Shown here in pieces: positions 13,248 to 26,142 of a DNA stretch of 64,000 nt; position 1 is the stretch's first letter; each line of letters starts with the position of its first letter. Source of the stretch: Rotaria sp. Silwood1 (Eukaryota > Rotifera > Eurotatoria > Philodinida > Philodinidae). The notes beneath the pieces were generated by a model. That model did no database searches and was not told the DNA's origin. It worked only from the letters and a program-made list of their open reading frames with translations. The stretch spans positions 1,475,613 through 1,539,612 of the forward strand of contig CAJNOP010000039.1 in assembly GCA_905250075.1 (NCBI GenBank), read 5' to 3'. A program made the translations under genes and the position numbers.

Positions 13248-14243
13248 TCATTCTCTTCGTGTGAAGTTAGTCTTTCGCATCGTTAAAGCAATGCCAACAA
13301 TTGCTTGACGTTGACGTGAAATACAAAACATCGGTTTTATCTTATCTCGCAGATTGGGTAACGAGTTCAAACAGACGAATGGTAAAAGAAATATAAGCCA
13401 ATAACTTAGAAAAAAGAAATATGGCATCAGAATAGAGCCTAGGTCGAATGGTAAACTACACAGTTGAATAAAAGCTCCTACATTCAGTGGTAGATTAAAC
13501 ACGAGGAAAACTGATGAAATTGAGAATAATTGTATTGTCAGTTTGCGATGCTTACGCCATTGTATTATCTGATGACGACGATGCTTCTCTATTAAGAAGC
13601 GAATTAATAAACCAATACTAAAGACAGCAATAACCAGAGTAGTGAAACAACCATGTACACCTGATTCCCATCCATTGAGTACTGGCTGACTAAAATAACA
13701 GGGTGCGGCACTGCACACTGGTAACATATAGTCAAATGTATGTTCACAAGGCGGAAGGAAAATCACCCACGTGTAAAAAATAATCATATAAAAAATGATT
13801 GCAATTAATGGAAGGTAATGGATAAGGAAGCGTCTCCTTCGATTTGATAACCATTGATCATGAAACACAAAAATGTGTCGCTCAATGGAGGTCCACGCAG
13901 CTAGTAAACAACAAGTATAATAGAAACCAAGATCAACTAACCACCAAATAAGACAAACAGCTGGCGTTGATGGCTGTACTTTTCCCATCACAATAAAGTT
14001 TAGATAGAATGGAATATCGATGACTTGAATCACAAATGCGAAGATATTCATTGCAATAATAGTATGGTGATGCAAGGAATTTCGTAGAGAGCGATCCATA
14101 ATAAAAGAGCGTAGAATAAAGAGAGAGCAAGTCAGAGATGGTATTTCAAAGACAAGCAGAAGCCAAAATCGAACAGAACGAGGTAAAGGAATTTCACCAT
14201 CATATGCTACGAATGGATTTTCATCACTAGTATTGTCCGTCAT
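13248..14243 (-). CDS. Rhodopsin-class GPCR, orphan
   Basis: Single exon, 331 aa. Seven hydrophobic segments are visible, with an N-terminal glycosylation site (NTS, residues 4-6), a Cys97 at the start of TM3 and several Cys in the second extracellular loop for the canonical disulfide. The DRY position reads ERH (121-123). TM6 has FLVFNLPLN in place of the usual CWxP, and TM7 has LPFVCLNSLPNLRDK where NPxxY would be, followed by a basic C-terminal tail. This style of divergent, intronless receptor is common in rotifer expansions. Ligand not predictable. No introns are needed. The 3'UTR probably runs to AATAAA at 12860-12855. Confidence 0.82.
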   Translation of the reverse strand: MTDNTSDENPFVAYDGEIPLPRSVRFWLLLVFEIPSLTCSLFILRSFIMDRSLRNSLHHHTIIAMNIFAFVIQVIDIPFYLNFIVMGKVQPSTPAVCLIWWLVDLGFYYTCCLLAAWTSIERHIFVFHDQWLSNRRRRFLIHYLPLIAIIFYMIIFYTWVIFLPPCEHTFDYMLPVCSAAPCYFSQPVLNGWESGVHGCFTTLVIAVFSIGLLIRFLIEKHRRHQIIQWRKHRKLTIQLFSISSVFLVFNLPLNVGAFIQLCSLPFDLGSILMPYFFFLSYWLIFLLPFVCLNSLPNLRDKIKPMFCISRQRQAIVGIALTMRKTNFTRRE

Positions 14244-15358
14244 ATTGAAATAGTATCTGCTATGCAGTGTATGCTCTTTTTCAAAAGCAATGACTTCTCA
14301 ACCACAAATGTAGCAATATAGGTTCAAAGTTCAATATTCTGCAATTGTAAAATGAATTCAAATGACAGTAGACAACTTAAGAAGATATAGGTGTGGATAT
14401 GAGTGAAATCAATATCGAAATCCATAGTCACGTTCATACATACGAGAAATACTTCTACCGCTTCCGGATGTTAATCGCGCTTCTCCATTGTCATTCAAAA
14501 ATATTTAGAAAATTGCGACGTACAAACGATCATTTGCCACACTATTTGAAACTTAATGCACTACACATTCGTAATCGTTGACACACATACATATTGTAAA
14601 CGTGTCTGACTCACAATCGAGAATCGTGATTAGCATCCTTAAATGACTATGTTTTCCCTGCAGTTACAGCCCATTTTATTTTTTCTTTGTTTCAGCGCCT
14701 TTTCTGGTCTGTTCACCTCTTGAATTTTAGTTCGTTTGAGAAATTTCTATAATGTTCCTAATCGATACGTAACTCGATGATCTATCTGTTCACTCATTAA
14801 CTTCTGTATGAATCTATCTAACAATCTGACTACCTAGGGATTTTTCTATTGGTCTATTTATTCGCCTGCATACTTAACTATCCACTCAACCTACTACGTG
14901 TTTAAACGTCTATATAATGAATGACTATTTCAGACTAAAGTATCTCTGGAATTCTTTGAGTAACTTTAAAATAACAGGAACTGATAAGTTTGAGTCGTTA
15001 GTAGCATCTTAAGTCATGCCTTTATTATATTTTTACATGATCAACAGTGAACTTTCTTAATTTTCTTCTTGAACATATGGAAAGTCTTAAAGTTGATCTT
15101 AATCTGATCTGGATAACTATGAGTTTCTAAGTATATTATAAAGATTAGAAAGCCTAGAGACTCTTCTATTAATCAACAAAAGACTGAAATTGCTAACTGT
15201 ATTTATTTGAAAAGTATAAAAGTTTTACTAGAGATCCTACGTCGCAACTTTTCAAAGATGGACTATTCGAAAAATCCTTCTAGTTTTTATATTACAAACA
15301 GGAACTAGCTTTTTTCTAGACATCGAGCAAAGATCATCTTCAAAACTCACTACATATC

Positions 15359-15458
15359 NNNNNNNNNNNNNNNNNNNNNNNNNNNNNNNNNNNNNNNNNN
15401 NNNNNNNNNNNNNNNNNNNNNNNNNNNNNNNNNNNNNNNNNNNNNNNNNNNNNNNNNN
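15359..15458. other. Assembly gap
   Basis: Exactly 100 N bases, a conventional scaffold gap of unknown true length. Confidence 0.99.
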
Positions 15459-16188
15459 ACGAATTTTAGAATCTTACATGACTAATATGTGAAATAAAAG
15501 AAAGTTTACAATCAAGAATAGTTCGAAATTATTTAATTTGGTCACAAGAAGAGACGAAAGGTCCATCGCAATAAATATAAGAGAGGACGATACAAGAGAA
15601 TTTGACGATGAAATAATCCTTGAAAGACGTTTTTGAAATTGATAGATTGTTTCTATGTTGAAAAATAAGAGATTAATGAAATAAGTATAACCTTAATTTG
15701 TCCAAAACGATTTTGTAAAAGGGATTTGGAAGATCAGTTTTTAGAGTAAGATATCTATATAACAAGATCGTCTACGAACGGATATTTCTGATCCAACATA
15801 GATATATACTGTTCAAAGCATCATAATGATATATTATGAAGATAATCAGTCCTATACAAGATTCTTACGAAATTCCTTTACAAAGAGACAAGATGCTAAA
15901 TGTTCTACCATTCATAACTGTGTATATTGATCTGTTAGATAGGTAATTTCTCGGTCACACTATCAAATATATAGGACAACGCAATTGATAAAAAGACTAC
16001 CTGCGATTATGTTAACCGGTAAGTTTTGTCAAATTTGATTGATTATGGAAACTAACCCTATCGCCATAGTCGGCCCTCGACGAAATGCGGTTTGTTCATT
16101 TGGTAAAATATCATTGTCATTCATTCACTGATGAAAATATGTAAAGAAGACTTTTTCATATACTTTCGAGAAATATGATTAAAGAGAT

Positions 16189-16517
16189 GTAGGTGAAGTT
16201 AGCAGCCGATTCGAGTATTTCCAACAGTGATTCGCTCAGAGGCGTGTTCCAAGCGTCCCATTGCTTGTTCCAAGTACAACTCGATGAGCTCTATCCAATG
16301 GTATGTTCAGATTTTCGATAGATCACAGTTTGATTTTTGGACTGATAGACGCTGCTAGTGAAAATCTGAAAATCATGCTATGGTTTATCAAAAATCTGAG
16401 CATACCATTGGATAAAGCTCGTCGAGTTGTACTTGGAACAAACATTGGGATGCTTGGAACACGTCTCTGGGCGAATTACTGATGGAATTAATCGAATCGG
16501 TTGCTAACTTCACCTAC
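16189..16517. mobile_element. Short foldback element
   Basis: A 329-bp inverted repeat. Left end GTAGGTGAAGTTAGCAGCCG pairs with right end CGGTTGCTAACTTCACCTAC; arms of about 135 bp continue through TTGTTCCAAGTACAACTCGA and ATCCAATGGTATG. Spacer about 65 nt. No coding capacity; clear target duplication not seen. Different family from the MFSD5 element. Confidence 0.8.
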
Positions 16518-19500
16518 GTATAAGAGAGATATCAGATGCGTGTCGTTTCCATTAATAACATTTGATCTTAGGTTTTGATAACAAGACTAATTTAGCAGTT
16601 TTCGAATGAGATTCAATGAGCAAATAGGCATGAAATAGTTGAAAGAGAAGCAGATAAATGAAAGATGTGATGACGGTAATAACTTGAGAATACGCTATTA
16701 TATACGTGTGGATTGTACGGATATCTAAGTATAAGTTTTCATACCGACCTATACCCTAAAAGTCTGATTTGTAAGTCGTATCATATTCGTTGGTACAGAA
16801 TTATTATTAAGATAGAGATTCATGATAAACCTAAGTTCCCGAACGGAAAATAAGACTGTTAAATGATTTTCTATAGTTGTAACGATACAACTTCTTTTAT
16901 CATTGATGCAGTTCTATGCGTACTACGTTCTTTTCAAATCTTGATAATATATGTATAACTAACCACTTTGTTTTTCTGCAGATGAATGACATCTGGATAA
17001 CACAAATATGGTTACAGAAAAATGGGTATTTTCAACAATGTATGCTATTCGTTCAAAAGAGCATACGAACTCTTTTTTTTTCACTACTAACATAGGTTAA
17101 GAATCAAATTGTTCATATTGTTAAACCGGTATGTTTCGCACAATGAATCTTTTCAAGTTTTTACGGACAGTTCAAGTTCAATATTTATTAGTCGTTACAA
17201 CACAAAGGAATTTATGAACAACGACAAAGACGCAGCTGTCTTGTTTGGAAGTTAAGCTGGAATTCAGAGTGTTCATTAATAGCAGTCACTTGCTGAATGT
17301 GATACGTTTAATTCTGTTGATAATAATGATGAATATGAAACCAATTTGACGTCGTTTCACTTCAACAAGTAAACAGCGTAATATGTAAGAACTCAATACA
17401 AATCAGCCATCATAAATACTTCTTCTACTAGTTTAGAGTCAAATTAAATCTATCTTTTTCGAATACAAGCATGAATAAACCAAATAAAAACTAAAAGTTA
17501 AAACATAACTATATTTACGAAAAGTTACTGAAAATAGTTAATCAAGAGCAATATGCAAAGAAAGGATGCTCAAAAAAGCAACATCTATCACATCCATAGG
17601 CAACGGTATACTCCTATAATCATCAACTGTACCTGAGTTACTTGATTGAAACAAAAGCGAACATTAAAGTAATGAATTCTAGTATGTTATCGCAATGAAC
17701 GAAATGAAAAAAGACATTATAAATAGTTAGCAAGGCCTACAGTAGTTAGTCGGTTGAAAATCTCTTACGTAGCGGTATATCCCAGGCGTTAAACTAAGTT
17801 GAGAATGTTCTATAATCACTGCTCTCAACTCATTCATCAAGCTTCGGTACGTATAAGATAATTATTATCAATGACTGTTACATAGGAATAGTTTTTCCAT
17901 CATTGTCTTATACCAAGGTGATATATATACTCAACAAATAAAATATTGCCATTGGATTTCGCTCAACTATTATTCTTTACTTTGAAGCACAGTTCTTTAC
18001 TTAATCAATAACGGTGGTGACTGCTGCTGTTGCTATGAATGTTATTGATACTAATGATAATGGTTACTCAAGTGCTACAATTGAAGACTCACTCGATATT
18101 TTTAATTCATTATTATCATCGCCATCAACATCATTAATTGAAGATTGCCTCTTTCTACTCTTACTCTTGTGCAGGCTTACGTAATCCATATTATTACTAT
18201 TTATATATTCAATTTTTTCTAATTATCGCTCTTCAGCTTATTTCTACTATTCATGAATTCAAAATTTAATAATAAATACATTAAAATAGCAGATGTTCAC
18301 AATTTAATCATTAATAAATGGCAAATAAACTAAAGGATGGGAGCAAATAAGGTCACAATTTGCTTAGAATATTAATGATATTATGAAAAAATCTCTCATG
18401 ATATTATTATTTATTCGTCGTTGGGTTAACACCAACGGTATCCAAGAAAGTTTCATGTATCAATATTATCCAAGACTCAATTATAAAATTGAAGTGTTGG
18501 CTGGACTAGATGTTTTCATTTTTAACAGATTCTGAAATACTACATGAGAAGAATTCGTTTATGTACAATCAAAATATAGAAAATGAATTAGATCACTATC
18601 ATACCTTTATTGCACTGAAAGAAGTACAGAAAAATTTGAGTTAGAATTAAATGTATTTATATAAGTCAAAAGAACAATCTTATAAACCTAGAATTATGAT
18701 TGCGTTCAAGAAAAAATGACTACAATCAAAAAAGCTTGCCATGCATTCAACGAAAAACAAAATAATATATTGGAAAGTTTATTGAAAATAACTTGATAGT
18801 ACCATATACTAAAAAAATGTCGAAACTCGTTGCTGCATAAATCAATTATATTCAATTTTATCACAGCTTAACAAAGTCTGAACTACAACGAGTGTGTCGA
18901 AAAAAATTAGTACGCAGTCTTTAATGATAATTTTACAGATACGATTATAAAATGATTTATGTGTGATGATATTTCGTTCTACAATGTTACCATCTTTTCT
19001 TCTAAAAGCTTCGTTTATGTCAGAACTGCTTGGGTCTTCTTTCAAAAAAATGCATTAAGAGAATAAATGTGGCAAAATCCTGTAATTCCGCAGGATGACT
19101 TACCTTATTATGGCTAGATCGTACAAGAAAACTGTCAATAGTAACTGTCGCTTATTGCACAGACCGATTAAATATTGAGATTGATGATATGAAACAACAA
19201 CACATCTTCATTATACATTTTTGAAATGTTAAAAATGATTAAAAAAATGATACGTTAAAAAAATTAATACGATTAGTTCACAGGAATAAATGCAATATTT
19301 AAGAACTTGTATAAAAACTAACCATTGATTTATATAACCAGTTTTGATCGAAATAAATTTAGATTGAATGGAATTTTATTCTGAAGCAAGGATTGTGTAG
19401 ATCCTAATTGTGCGCAAGGCTATTCTATGAGTTTTACTTTAGGATAATATTGAATTGATTCACCATATTCATGTGTTGTTTTTGATGAACATAGATTTAA

Positions 19501-22500
19501 AATGTTGATCGTATGAGTAACTACAAGATAACTTCGACAATATGAAAAAGAAAGAAACCGTCTTTAAAAGAACAAACATTCTATCTGATGCACAACAAAG
19601 ATAGACTGGAAGGAGAGATATAAAACATGAAGCCGAAAAGTATTTTCTCCTAAAATTATATTTACACATTGTTTTAATTGTAATGCACTTTGTGTTTTAG
19701 ACCAAAGAAAAACAATCCAATTCGACCCTTTATACATCATGGTTCTAGAAAACTTTGAGAGATTTGTTGAGAATTCAGAAGAGTTTAAGAGTCATAGAGC
19801 TCGTAATTTCGAATTTCGTCTCATGTTCTATCTGAACGAATAAGTTAGATGTGATGGTTGATCAGGTATGTCTTTGGAAGAAACAAGCAATGAGCGCCAA
19901 ATTGGTGAATGATATACTATCAAAAATAAATTTCAAATGTTGCTAATGATTGAGCAATATATAGAGAAATACTCAATAGACCATAATACTGCATAAATAA
20001 AATGATATTTTATTATAGTCTAAATCCTGCTCAATAGAGTATAGCCACTGTCTATTACGCGAATGAATGATATACGACCAGTTTCACGCATAAGATTTCG
20101 GAACACAATAAGAAGTTAGAAGTAGAAACATGATATCTGGATATTATACAATTTCTAAGATGCTAGCTTCATTCAAATAGGACCAGGTAAGTTAATTCAA
20201 TTACATCGGGTATATATTTGTCAGAAAACCAACAAAAATTTAAGATTTATTTTTTTTTTTGAAAGACACACTATAATATAATGAATACGAGTAAAGCAGA
20301 CAGATTTCATACTTTCATTCATGAATGTTTATGTCAATTCATCTTCTTAATACTTAAAATCACGTCTCTAATATTAATAAGTGATCAAAAAGAAAATCGT
20401 AAGAATAATATTTAATACTCAATGTTTAGTGAAATTATTCGAAGCAGAGGAAACCTATCTCGTATTATCCAAAAAGTTCTCTTTTTCAAGTATTATTCTT
20501 TTCAAGATATTTTTGTACTCAAGAATTTCGAACGTTCAAATCTAGTAGATTTTGTTTTCTGGCATCATGTGGTCGTGACACAGGGATTTGAAAACACATG
20601 TACCTCAGGAAAAACATTTGTGTTCGGATATTTCATTACTTTCAAATTAACCGACCGGTCTCGAATAGATTTAATAGATGATGATGTTCGTGATCCTGAT
20701 CTTAGTCGTAATCGTGTTGATTCACAAGACAAAAACAACAACTTGAAGAACTTGATGATACACTTTACTAGAACCGAAAATTTATTCAGATATTTCTTCA
20801 TTGATGTAAATTTTATATGCATAAAATAAATAAATAATTACATGTATAAGATCTCATCTATTGGTCTGAATATTAATCAAACGCATCGAAAATTTTCCTG
20901 TTTCATTGTTTAAATTATTGATCGATTGGTAGGTTTCTTATTCGAACGAAAAAAATATGATGTGAATTAAAAATTACATAATTCTGTAAGAAACAAAGCT
21001 TTAACGTTGATAGATGATTCAAGAATGAAATATTCCTTGTTTCAATATCATTAATTTGTCTCCAATTTAGATTACAGTAGTGGATTTTCATTATCATCAC
21101 AAAGAATTCGATCTTTACTTCGCACATTTTTTTAGTATTTATCGATCCAGAAGTAATAGTCAACTCAATATATTATCAAATATTCATCTCTCGTAGAGAG
21201 CACAGTGCTGGATTAATTCAGATTAGGATATGTGCTGAGTATTTATTTGAATTTCGAAAAATAATCTTAATTTATCAATCAAGACGAACAAGAATCTATA
21301 AATAATTATAAGATATATAAAATTTGTTGAAATTCAGACAAGCTTCTACATGTTTATCTTTTGAAAGATTCTTGCCTGACATCAAAAACAAACGGCATGT
21401 GTCATCTACTTGTATATGTATGTAAACAAAAAATGCCTGCACGTTATTTACTTATTGGTGCATGACAACAATTAATAGTTATTATGTTTTCTTTATTGAA
21501 CAAAAGCTATTCTATTTATATAATGCATAAGTTGTATGCCGATATCAGCTAAATGATTATATTGGATAGAAAAAAAAACACATTTTTTGATTTAAGAGTG
21601 GTTGGAGTTATAGTTGATTTTAGAGTTTCTAAGCGAATGTTATCAAAAAAGAGGCCTTCACGACAGATCAATGATTATTTATTCTATGTGATGAATACGA
21701 AATAGACGAATTATAATAAAACGTACATATTATTAAAGTAAAAAAGAATATTTTTGTTATTGCTTTTTTTCTTTTTGCTTCGTAATACGCATGTCAACTT
21801 CATGACGTGACTATGACGTAGTTCTTTTTACTACTATTGCAAAAAGGTTTCAATTGCGTCTGAAGTTGTATGCAATAGGATTTTGTTTCGTTATAATTAT
21901 TTCTCGTTCTTTTTCTGCGTATTTTATTTAAACATCGAGGCACAGTAAAGCAGCAATGAACGCAAATCATCTTGGTCACATGTAACAGACATGAGGGGAT
22001 GGCTATCAGAAGGCAAAGGAAAGCATTTGCCACACCTAAAAATCTTACGAGTGGCATACACAAGATTGAAAGCATGTTTTTATTTCGTAGTAAGAAGATA
22101 TTACAATATATTGTCAAACCTCAATATTAAAACGCTAGTCTGCCTGTAATAGCAGAGACTAAGACTAAATCATAAGAAACAGATAAGAATTTTACGACGA
22201 CAAGAGTCGTCTTCAGCAAGATTATTGTTGCTTTATCAACTCATATTTTGTCCCTATGATTCTTGGCAGAAAGCCAAGAGGGGTGTGGCTGTGGGTGTGG
22301 TATATCCGTTTATTTACATACTTCACAATCAAAATATTCATGTTTAGATTATATCAAGCGAAATAAAAGTCGCAATAGAAACATTTTGCACTTTTAAAAT
22401 TAAGCAAATTTCTTATTTGAAGGTATTAAAGTACAGTTTAATATATATGCAACTATAAGTAAAACATTGATCAAGGACGATTTTCTCATGTTCTGTACTA

Positions 22501-22662
22501 GTATGAATAACTGATGATGTTTATGTGGGTCAATACTTTGATGATTGCATTAGGAATCATTGAGTAAACAAAACTTCCATATAAATATCTTTCAAATTCA
22601 TAAGAAAAACAGCAGTGGGATTGTTTGTGCGCCATTCACAATAATTAATCATTCATAGCAAA

Positions 22663-23964
22663 ATGAAAGCGTCTGGATCAAGAACCAAAAATATAATAAC
22701 AGAATATGGTGTTGGCGTTGAATCAGAATGTGGCAAATTAGATATCGTACTTATGCATCGACCAGGTCGAGAACTTCTTCGATTGAACAAAGACAATCTT
22801 CATGATCTTCTCTATGATGCTGTTCCAAATATCAATGAAACACATCAATCTCATGATTTTTTTTCTCAATATTTACGTGATCATGGAACACAAGTACTTT
22901 ATCTAACAGATCTCTTATGTGAAACACTTACATTTAGTGATAAAGCACGTGATACATTAATTAATGGTATTGTTGCTCATTCATATTTTAGTGATAGTAA
23001 TCATCAAGAAGCTGCAATGGTTCTTCAACAATGGTTACTAGAACGTACACCTGAACAATTAACTGAAGATGTTATTGCTGGTGTATCATGCACACAAGAT
23101 GAATTAGGCACATCTGAACATGCTCAAACACTTTTAAAAGCTAATGATCCGACGAATCAATTTGTTATTCCACCATTACCCAATCTTTTGTTTATGCGTG
23201 ATGGATTTTCAATTATTGAAAAAAATGTTTTTATTTGGGAAATGGCTAAACCAGCACGAAGAAACGAACCACTTCTATTACGTGTCATCTTTCAATATCA
23301 TCCATATTTATCAACTTCTGGTTTAAAAATTGTTGAATGGGAGAAAATAACTGATAATGATGAATTTCCAACAATTGAAGGTGGTGATGTTGCTTATCTT
23401 GGTCAAGGTATTTTACTTATTGGCTGTAGTGAACGAACAAATCGAACTGGTATTGAAGAACTTGCATGTACAGGTCTTTTTCGTCAAGTCATTGCTGTTA
23501 TTATACCTCCACGACGTACTTATATGCATTTAGATACTATTCTTAGTTCAGTTGGTAAACATGCATTTACATTACATGGTCTATTAGCTGAAACTATGGA
23601 AGTATTTACAGTAGAAAATCAAAATATTAATGATAAAACACTTTTAAAACCAAAATGGGTTTCATATGGATGCAATGTTCGTCAAGCTCTTCGAAAAATT
23701 CTTGATGATCCAAAACTTACTTTTTATGATGCTGAAGATGAAGAAACATCTATTCATGAACAACAACAATGTCGTCATAATGTTGTTGTTATTGATGATC
23801 ATCATATAATGACTTATGGAGGTAGTGATCCAGAAAAAGGTATTGTTACTCAAATGACTCGTAATGGTGCTTGTCAAGTTGGTCAAGTTCCTCCTCAAGG
23901 TTTATCCGAAGGTGGTGGTGGTGTTCACTGTATGACCAATGCTATTCGACGACGAGCTAAATAA
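22663..23964 (+). CDS. arcA: Arginine deiminase (bacterial type)
   Basis: Single uninterrupted exon, 433 aa, a normal length for the family. Arginine deiminase hydrolyses L-arginine to citrulline and ammonia, step one of the bacterial ADI energy pathway. All expected active-site positions are present in order: LDIVLMHRPG near the N-terminus, FMRD (Asp180), EGGD (Glu239), MHLD (His289, Asp291) and the nucleophile Cys423 in GGGGVHCM, ten residues from the end. The family is typical of bacteria and some protists and is not part of the usual animal gene set, so horizontal acquisition is the simplest reading. Codon use is as AT-rich as the neighbours, pointing to an old transfer. ATTCATAG stands 4 nt before the ATG, and AATAAA at 24078 follows the stop. 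No arcB/arcC partner is in the window. Confidence 0.97.
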   Translation: MKASGSRTKNIITEYGVGVESECGKLDIVLMHRPGRELLRLNKDNLHDLLYDAVPNINETHQSHDFFSQYLRDHGTQVLYLTDLLCETLTFSDKARDTLINGIVAHSYFSDSNHQEAAMVLQQWLLERTPEQLTEDVIAGVSCTQDELGTSEHAQTLLKANDPTNQFVIPPLPNLLFMRDGFSIIEKNVFIWEMAKPARRNEPLLLRVIFQYHPYLSTSGLKIVEWEKITDNDEFPTIEGGDVAYLGQGILLIGCSERTNRTGIEELACTGLFRQVIAVIIPPRRTYMHLDTILSSVGKHAFTLHGLLAETMEVFTVENQNINDKTLLKPKWVSYGCNVRQALRKILDDPKLTFYDAEDEETSIHEQQQCRHNVVVIDDHHIMTYGGSDPEKGIVTQMTRNGACQVGQVPPQGLSEGGGGVHCMTNAIRRRAK

Positions 23965-25658
23965 TTTAACTTTTTTCTGAACATTTCAACAGTTTGCTTC
24001 ATATGTATAGTTGTTATTTCTTATATTTTATCGTATGCGTGTGCTATACATTACATTTAAAATTTACATTTAATATAAATAAACAGGATGGCAATAAATG
24101 CCAGTATTTTTAATCGTTGTCTATAAGAATTGAAAGAAGAAATTGAATATGAAAAATAATTCGGAACCAAACATAGACTCGATTCGAATTTTTAAAAAAT
24201 TAAATGACAAATGTATTGATGTAACTGTTGTGTAGACGAAAGGAGGGAGGAGGTGTGACTGGATGTGATCGAAGTGAAAAACAATACTCAGACGCACATA
24301 TAAACCCATACTCTCACTTCATGTCTAGTACATCAATTTCAGAAAAAAAAGAAAAAGCACTTTTGATCATCAATATTTTTCAAGTTGTATTTTTTTCATA
24401 AAACAATTACTGAATGAAGTACATGCATCAATAGAGACACTACAAATCCATTTAAAAATACTGTTGCCTAGGTTAATATATAAATATATTGTTTGTGTAT
24501 TGGTGAATCATGAGCACAAGAACTTCAGCATCGAAAAGGTAAATACGTACAAAAAAAATAAAAATAAAGGGGTGTGGATGAGAATGAAGAGAACACTAGG
24601 CAAGCATTCAAATCGTTGAGATCTTTTTTGCCAAACTGAAGACAAATGTGCTTATCTACTGAACTCTATGATATAACATTTTCTCATCGGTAGAAAATTG
24701 ATATAGAGAAATGATAGTAGAGTATATTAAAAGAAGCATTTCGACAACGTTGTTAAACTAAATGCTAGAATCAACCAAAAAACACAAATTCAATAAGTTC
24801 AGATTGTTTTTCATTTTTCTTTCAATCTATTATTAAACTAAAAGATTCATTGAAAACAATTTCTATTTATTTGTTAAAGCTACATATTTTAATATATAAT
24901 ACGTGGTGGGATAGTATATTGATATGGTTCATAATTGATGAGATTTTGTTGTTGCGTTTGGATGCTTGGCGAACTAAAGACTAACACATACATTCGTATA
25001 CAGTTATGGATCTTTCAATAGATATCATAATTATATTTACATTGTTTTTGTTGCGTTGATCACTTTTTTAAATCTATGACATGCTTAACTAATAGATCTG
25101 ATAGACAACAAGTAATATTACATGAATAAGATTGAGCTTCTCGTCGGTCTAGAACAATATCTACACTTTATAGAAAAATAGTAATGTAAAATGAATGTTG
25201 AAAAAAATTTGGTGTTCGAAAATACTGTCACTCAAGGCAAATAGTTCAATTTAATGTAAGAATTTATTTTGTTCTTTATTATCCTATCATCATTATGTTT
25301 ATCAGTATTTTTCTATTTTGTTTCATTAGCACCATTATCAAACCGCTGACATCAACAAAAAAAAATATATATGTATAAGACGTAGTTTTAAGAACAATAA
25401 ACACAACATGAAGAAAAAAAATAAATGAAGAGAAAAAAAAAAGAAAAAGGAAAAATATTAATTGCACACATAAATCTGACATATACATAGATATAGATGA
25501 ATATAGAGACAAAAAAAAGTAACTCAATGATTCTGCGTACATTCTCTTTTTTTTGTTTGTTTGATTTTCTACAAGAGTAAAATGTACACACATGCCCAAT
25601 ACTACAATGTGGTATACTATGTCACGGGTAGAACGAGAGATGATAAAAGACATAAATG
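23965..25658. other. Intergenic between arginine deiminase and CKS1, tail to tail
   Basis: Low-complexity AT-rich DNA with A-runs and a GGGAGGAGGTGTG segment near 24245 followed by CCCATACTCTCAC near 24304, possibly another GT/CA hairpin. Both genes' 3'UTRs fall here. No gene seen. Confidence 0.6.
24078..24083 (+). terminator. Polyadenylation signal of the arginine deiminase gene
   Basis: AATAAA 114 nt after the stop codon, in an AT-rich 3'UTR. It suggests the gene is transcribed as a normal eukaryotic unit. Confidence 0.6.
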
Positions 25659-26142
25659 CTATTTCATATGTAGGACATTGTACTGTTGTTGTTGAGCTTG
25701 AGCAGCTGCTGCTGCTGCTGCTGCCGCTCGTTGTTGTTGAACTTGTTGACTAATCTTGAGTGAACGGCGAAATATCAAAATATGTGGTTCTAAAAAAAAA
25801 GTAAATTTTTTGTTTTCCTTTTATTCAAAATTGTACTTATTTACCTGGCTCATGAATCATAAAATGAACCCAACCAAGTGATTGTTGAACGCCAAGATGA
25901 CGCCATTCATGTTCAGTTAATAATCGACCTTTCGGTACTTTCTTTGCAATTTCTTTGGGCAAAATAACATGACGATATTCATACATTTCCTTAATAAAAA
26001 TTTTAAAAAATTTTCAATCAAATATTTAAAAATAAAAAATAAAAACTTGAAAAAATTTCCTTACATCTTTATATGTATCCGAATAATAGATCTGTTCTTT
26101 GTGTGATTCTTTTTCTTTTTGTGCAGCATCTTTAGCGGCCAT
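25659..26142 (-). CDS. CKS1: Cyclin-dependent kinase regulatory subunit CKS1
   Basis: Exons 26142-26065, 25989-25845, 25789-25659; 354 nt, 117 aa. Residues about 18-90 are a complete CKS fold: [19 protein letters not shown], the [12 protein letters not shown] segment, [26 protein letters not shown]. The anion pocket residues and the hinge HEPEPH are intact. CKS proteins bind CDKs and phosphorylated substrates and help the SCF-SKP2 and APC steps of the cell cycle. Downstream of the fold is a 27-residue tail of Gln and Ala (a GCA/CAG run at about 25700-25725), which ordinary CKS1 lacks. It lies 229 nt below the stop of a diverged paralogue on the same strand. Confidence 0.96.

Larger units (their letters stand above)
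14244..22662. other. Gene-poor 8.4 kb region
   Basis: Contains the 100-N gap, the 16189-16517 foldback element and several short open frames (18035-18184 +, 18842-19045 -, 20422-20829 +, 21800-22117 -) without recognisable domains. A TGTGGCTGTGGGTGTGG island lies near 22282, below the arginine deiminase start. No mobile-element protein is visible. Confidence 0.6.

Noticed and set aside
18035..18184. 49-codon Ser/Asp-rich frame starting MNVIDTND
   Set aside because: Looks weakly coding, but nothing continues it and no family is recognised.
18842..19045. 67-codon minus-strand frame with possible upstream GTAAGT donor
   Set aside because: Plausible exon shape, but no start, homologue or second exon could be fixed.
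20422..20829. 135-codon plus-strand frame, with an 85-codon frame opposite
   Set aside because: No domain, no splice context, low-complexity Phe/Asn/Ile composition; this length is not surprising in 64 kb of AT-rich DNA.
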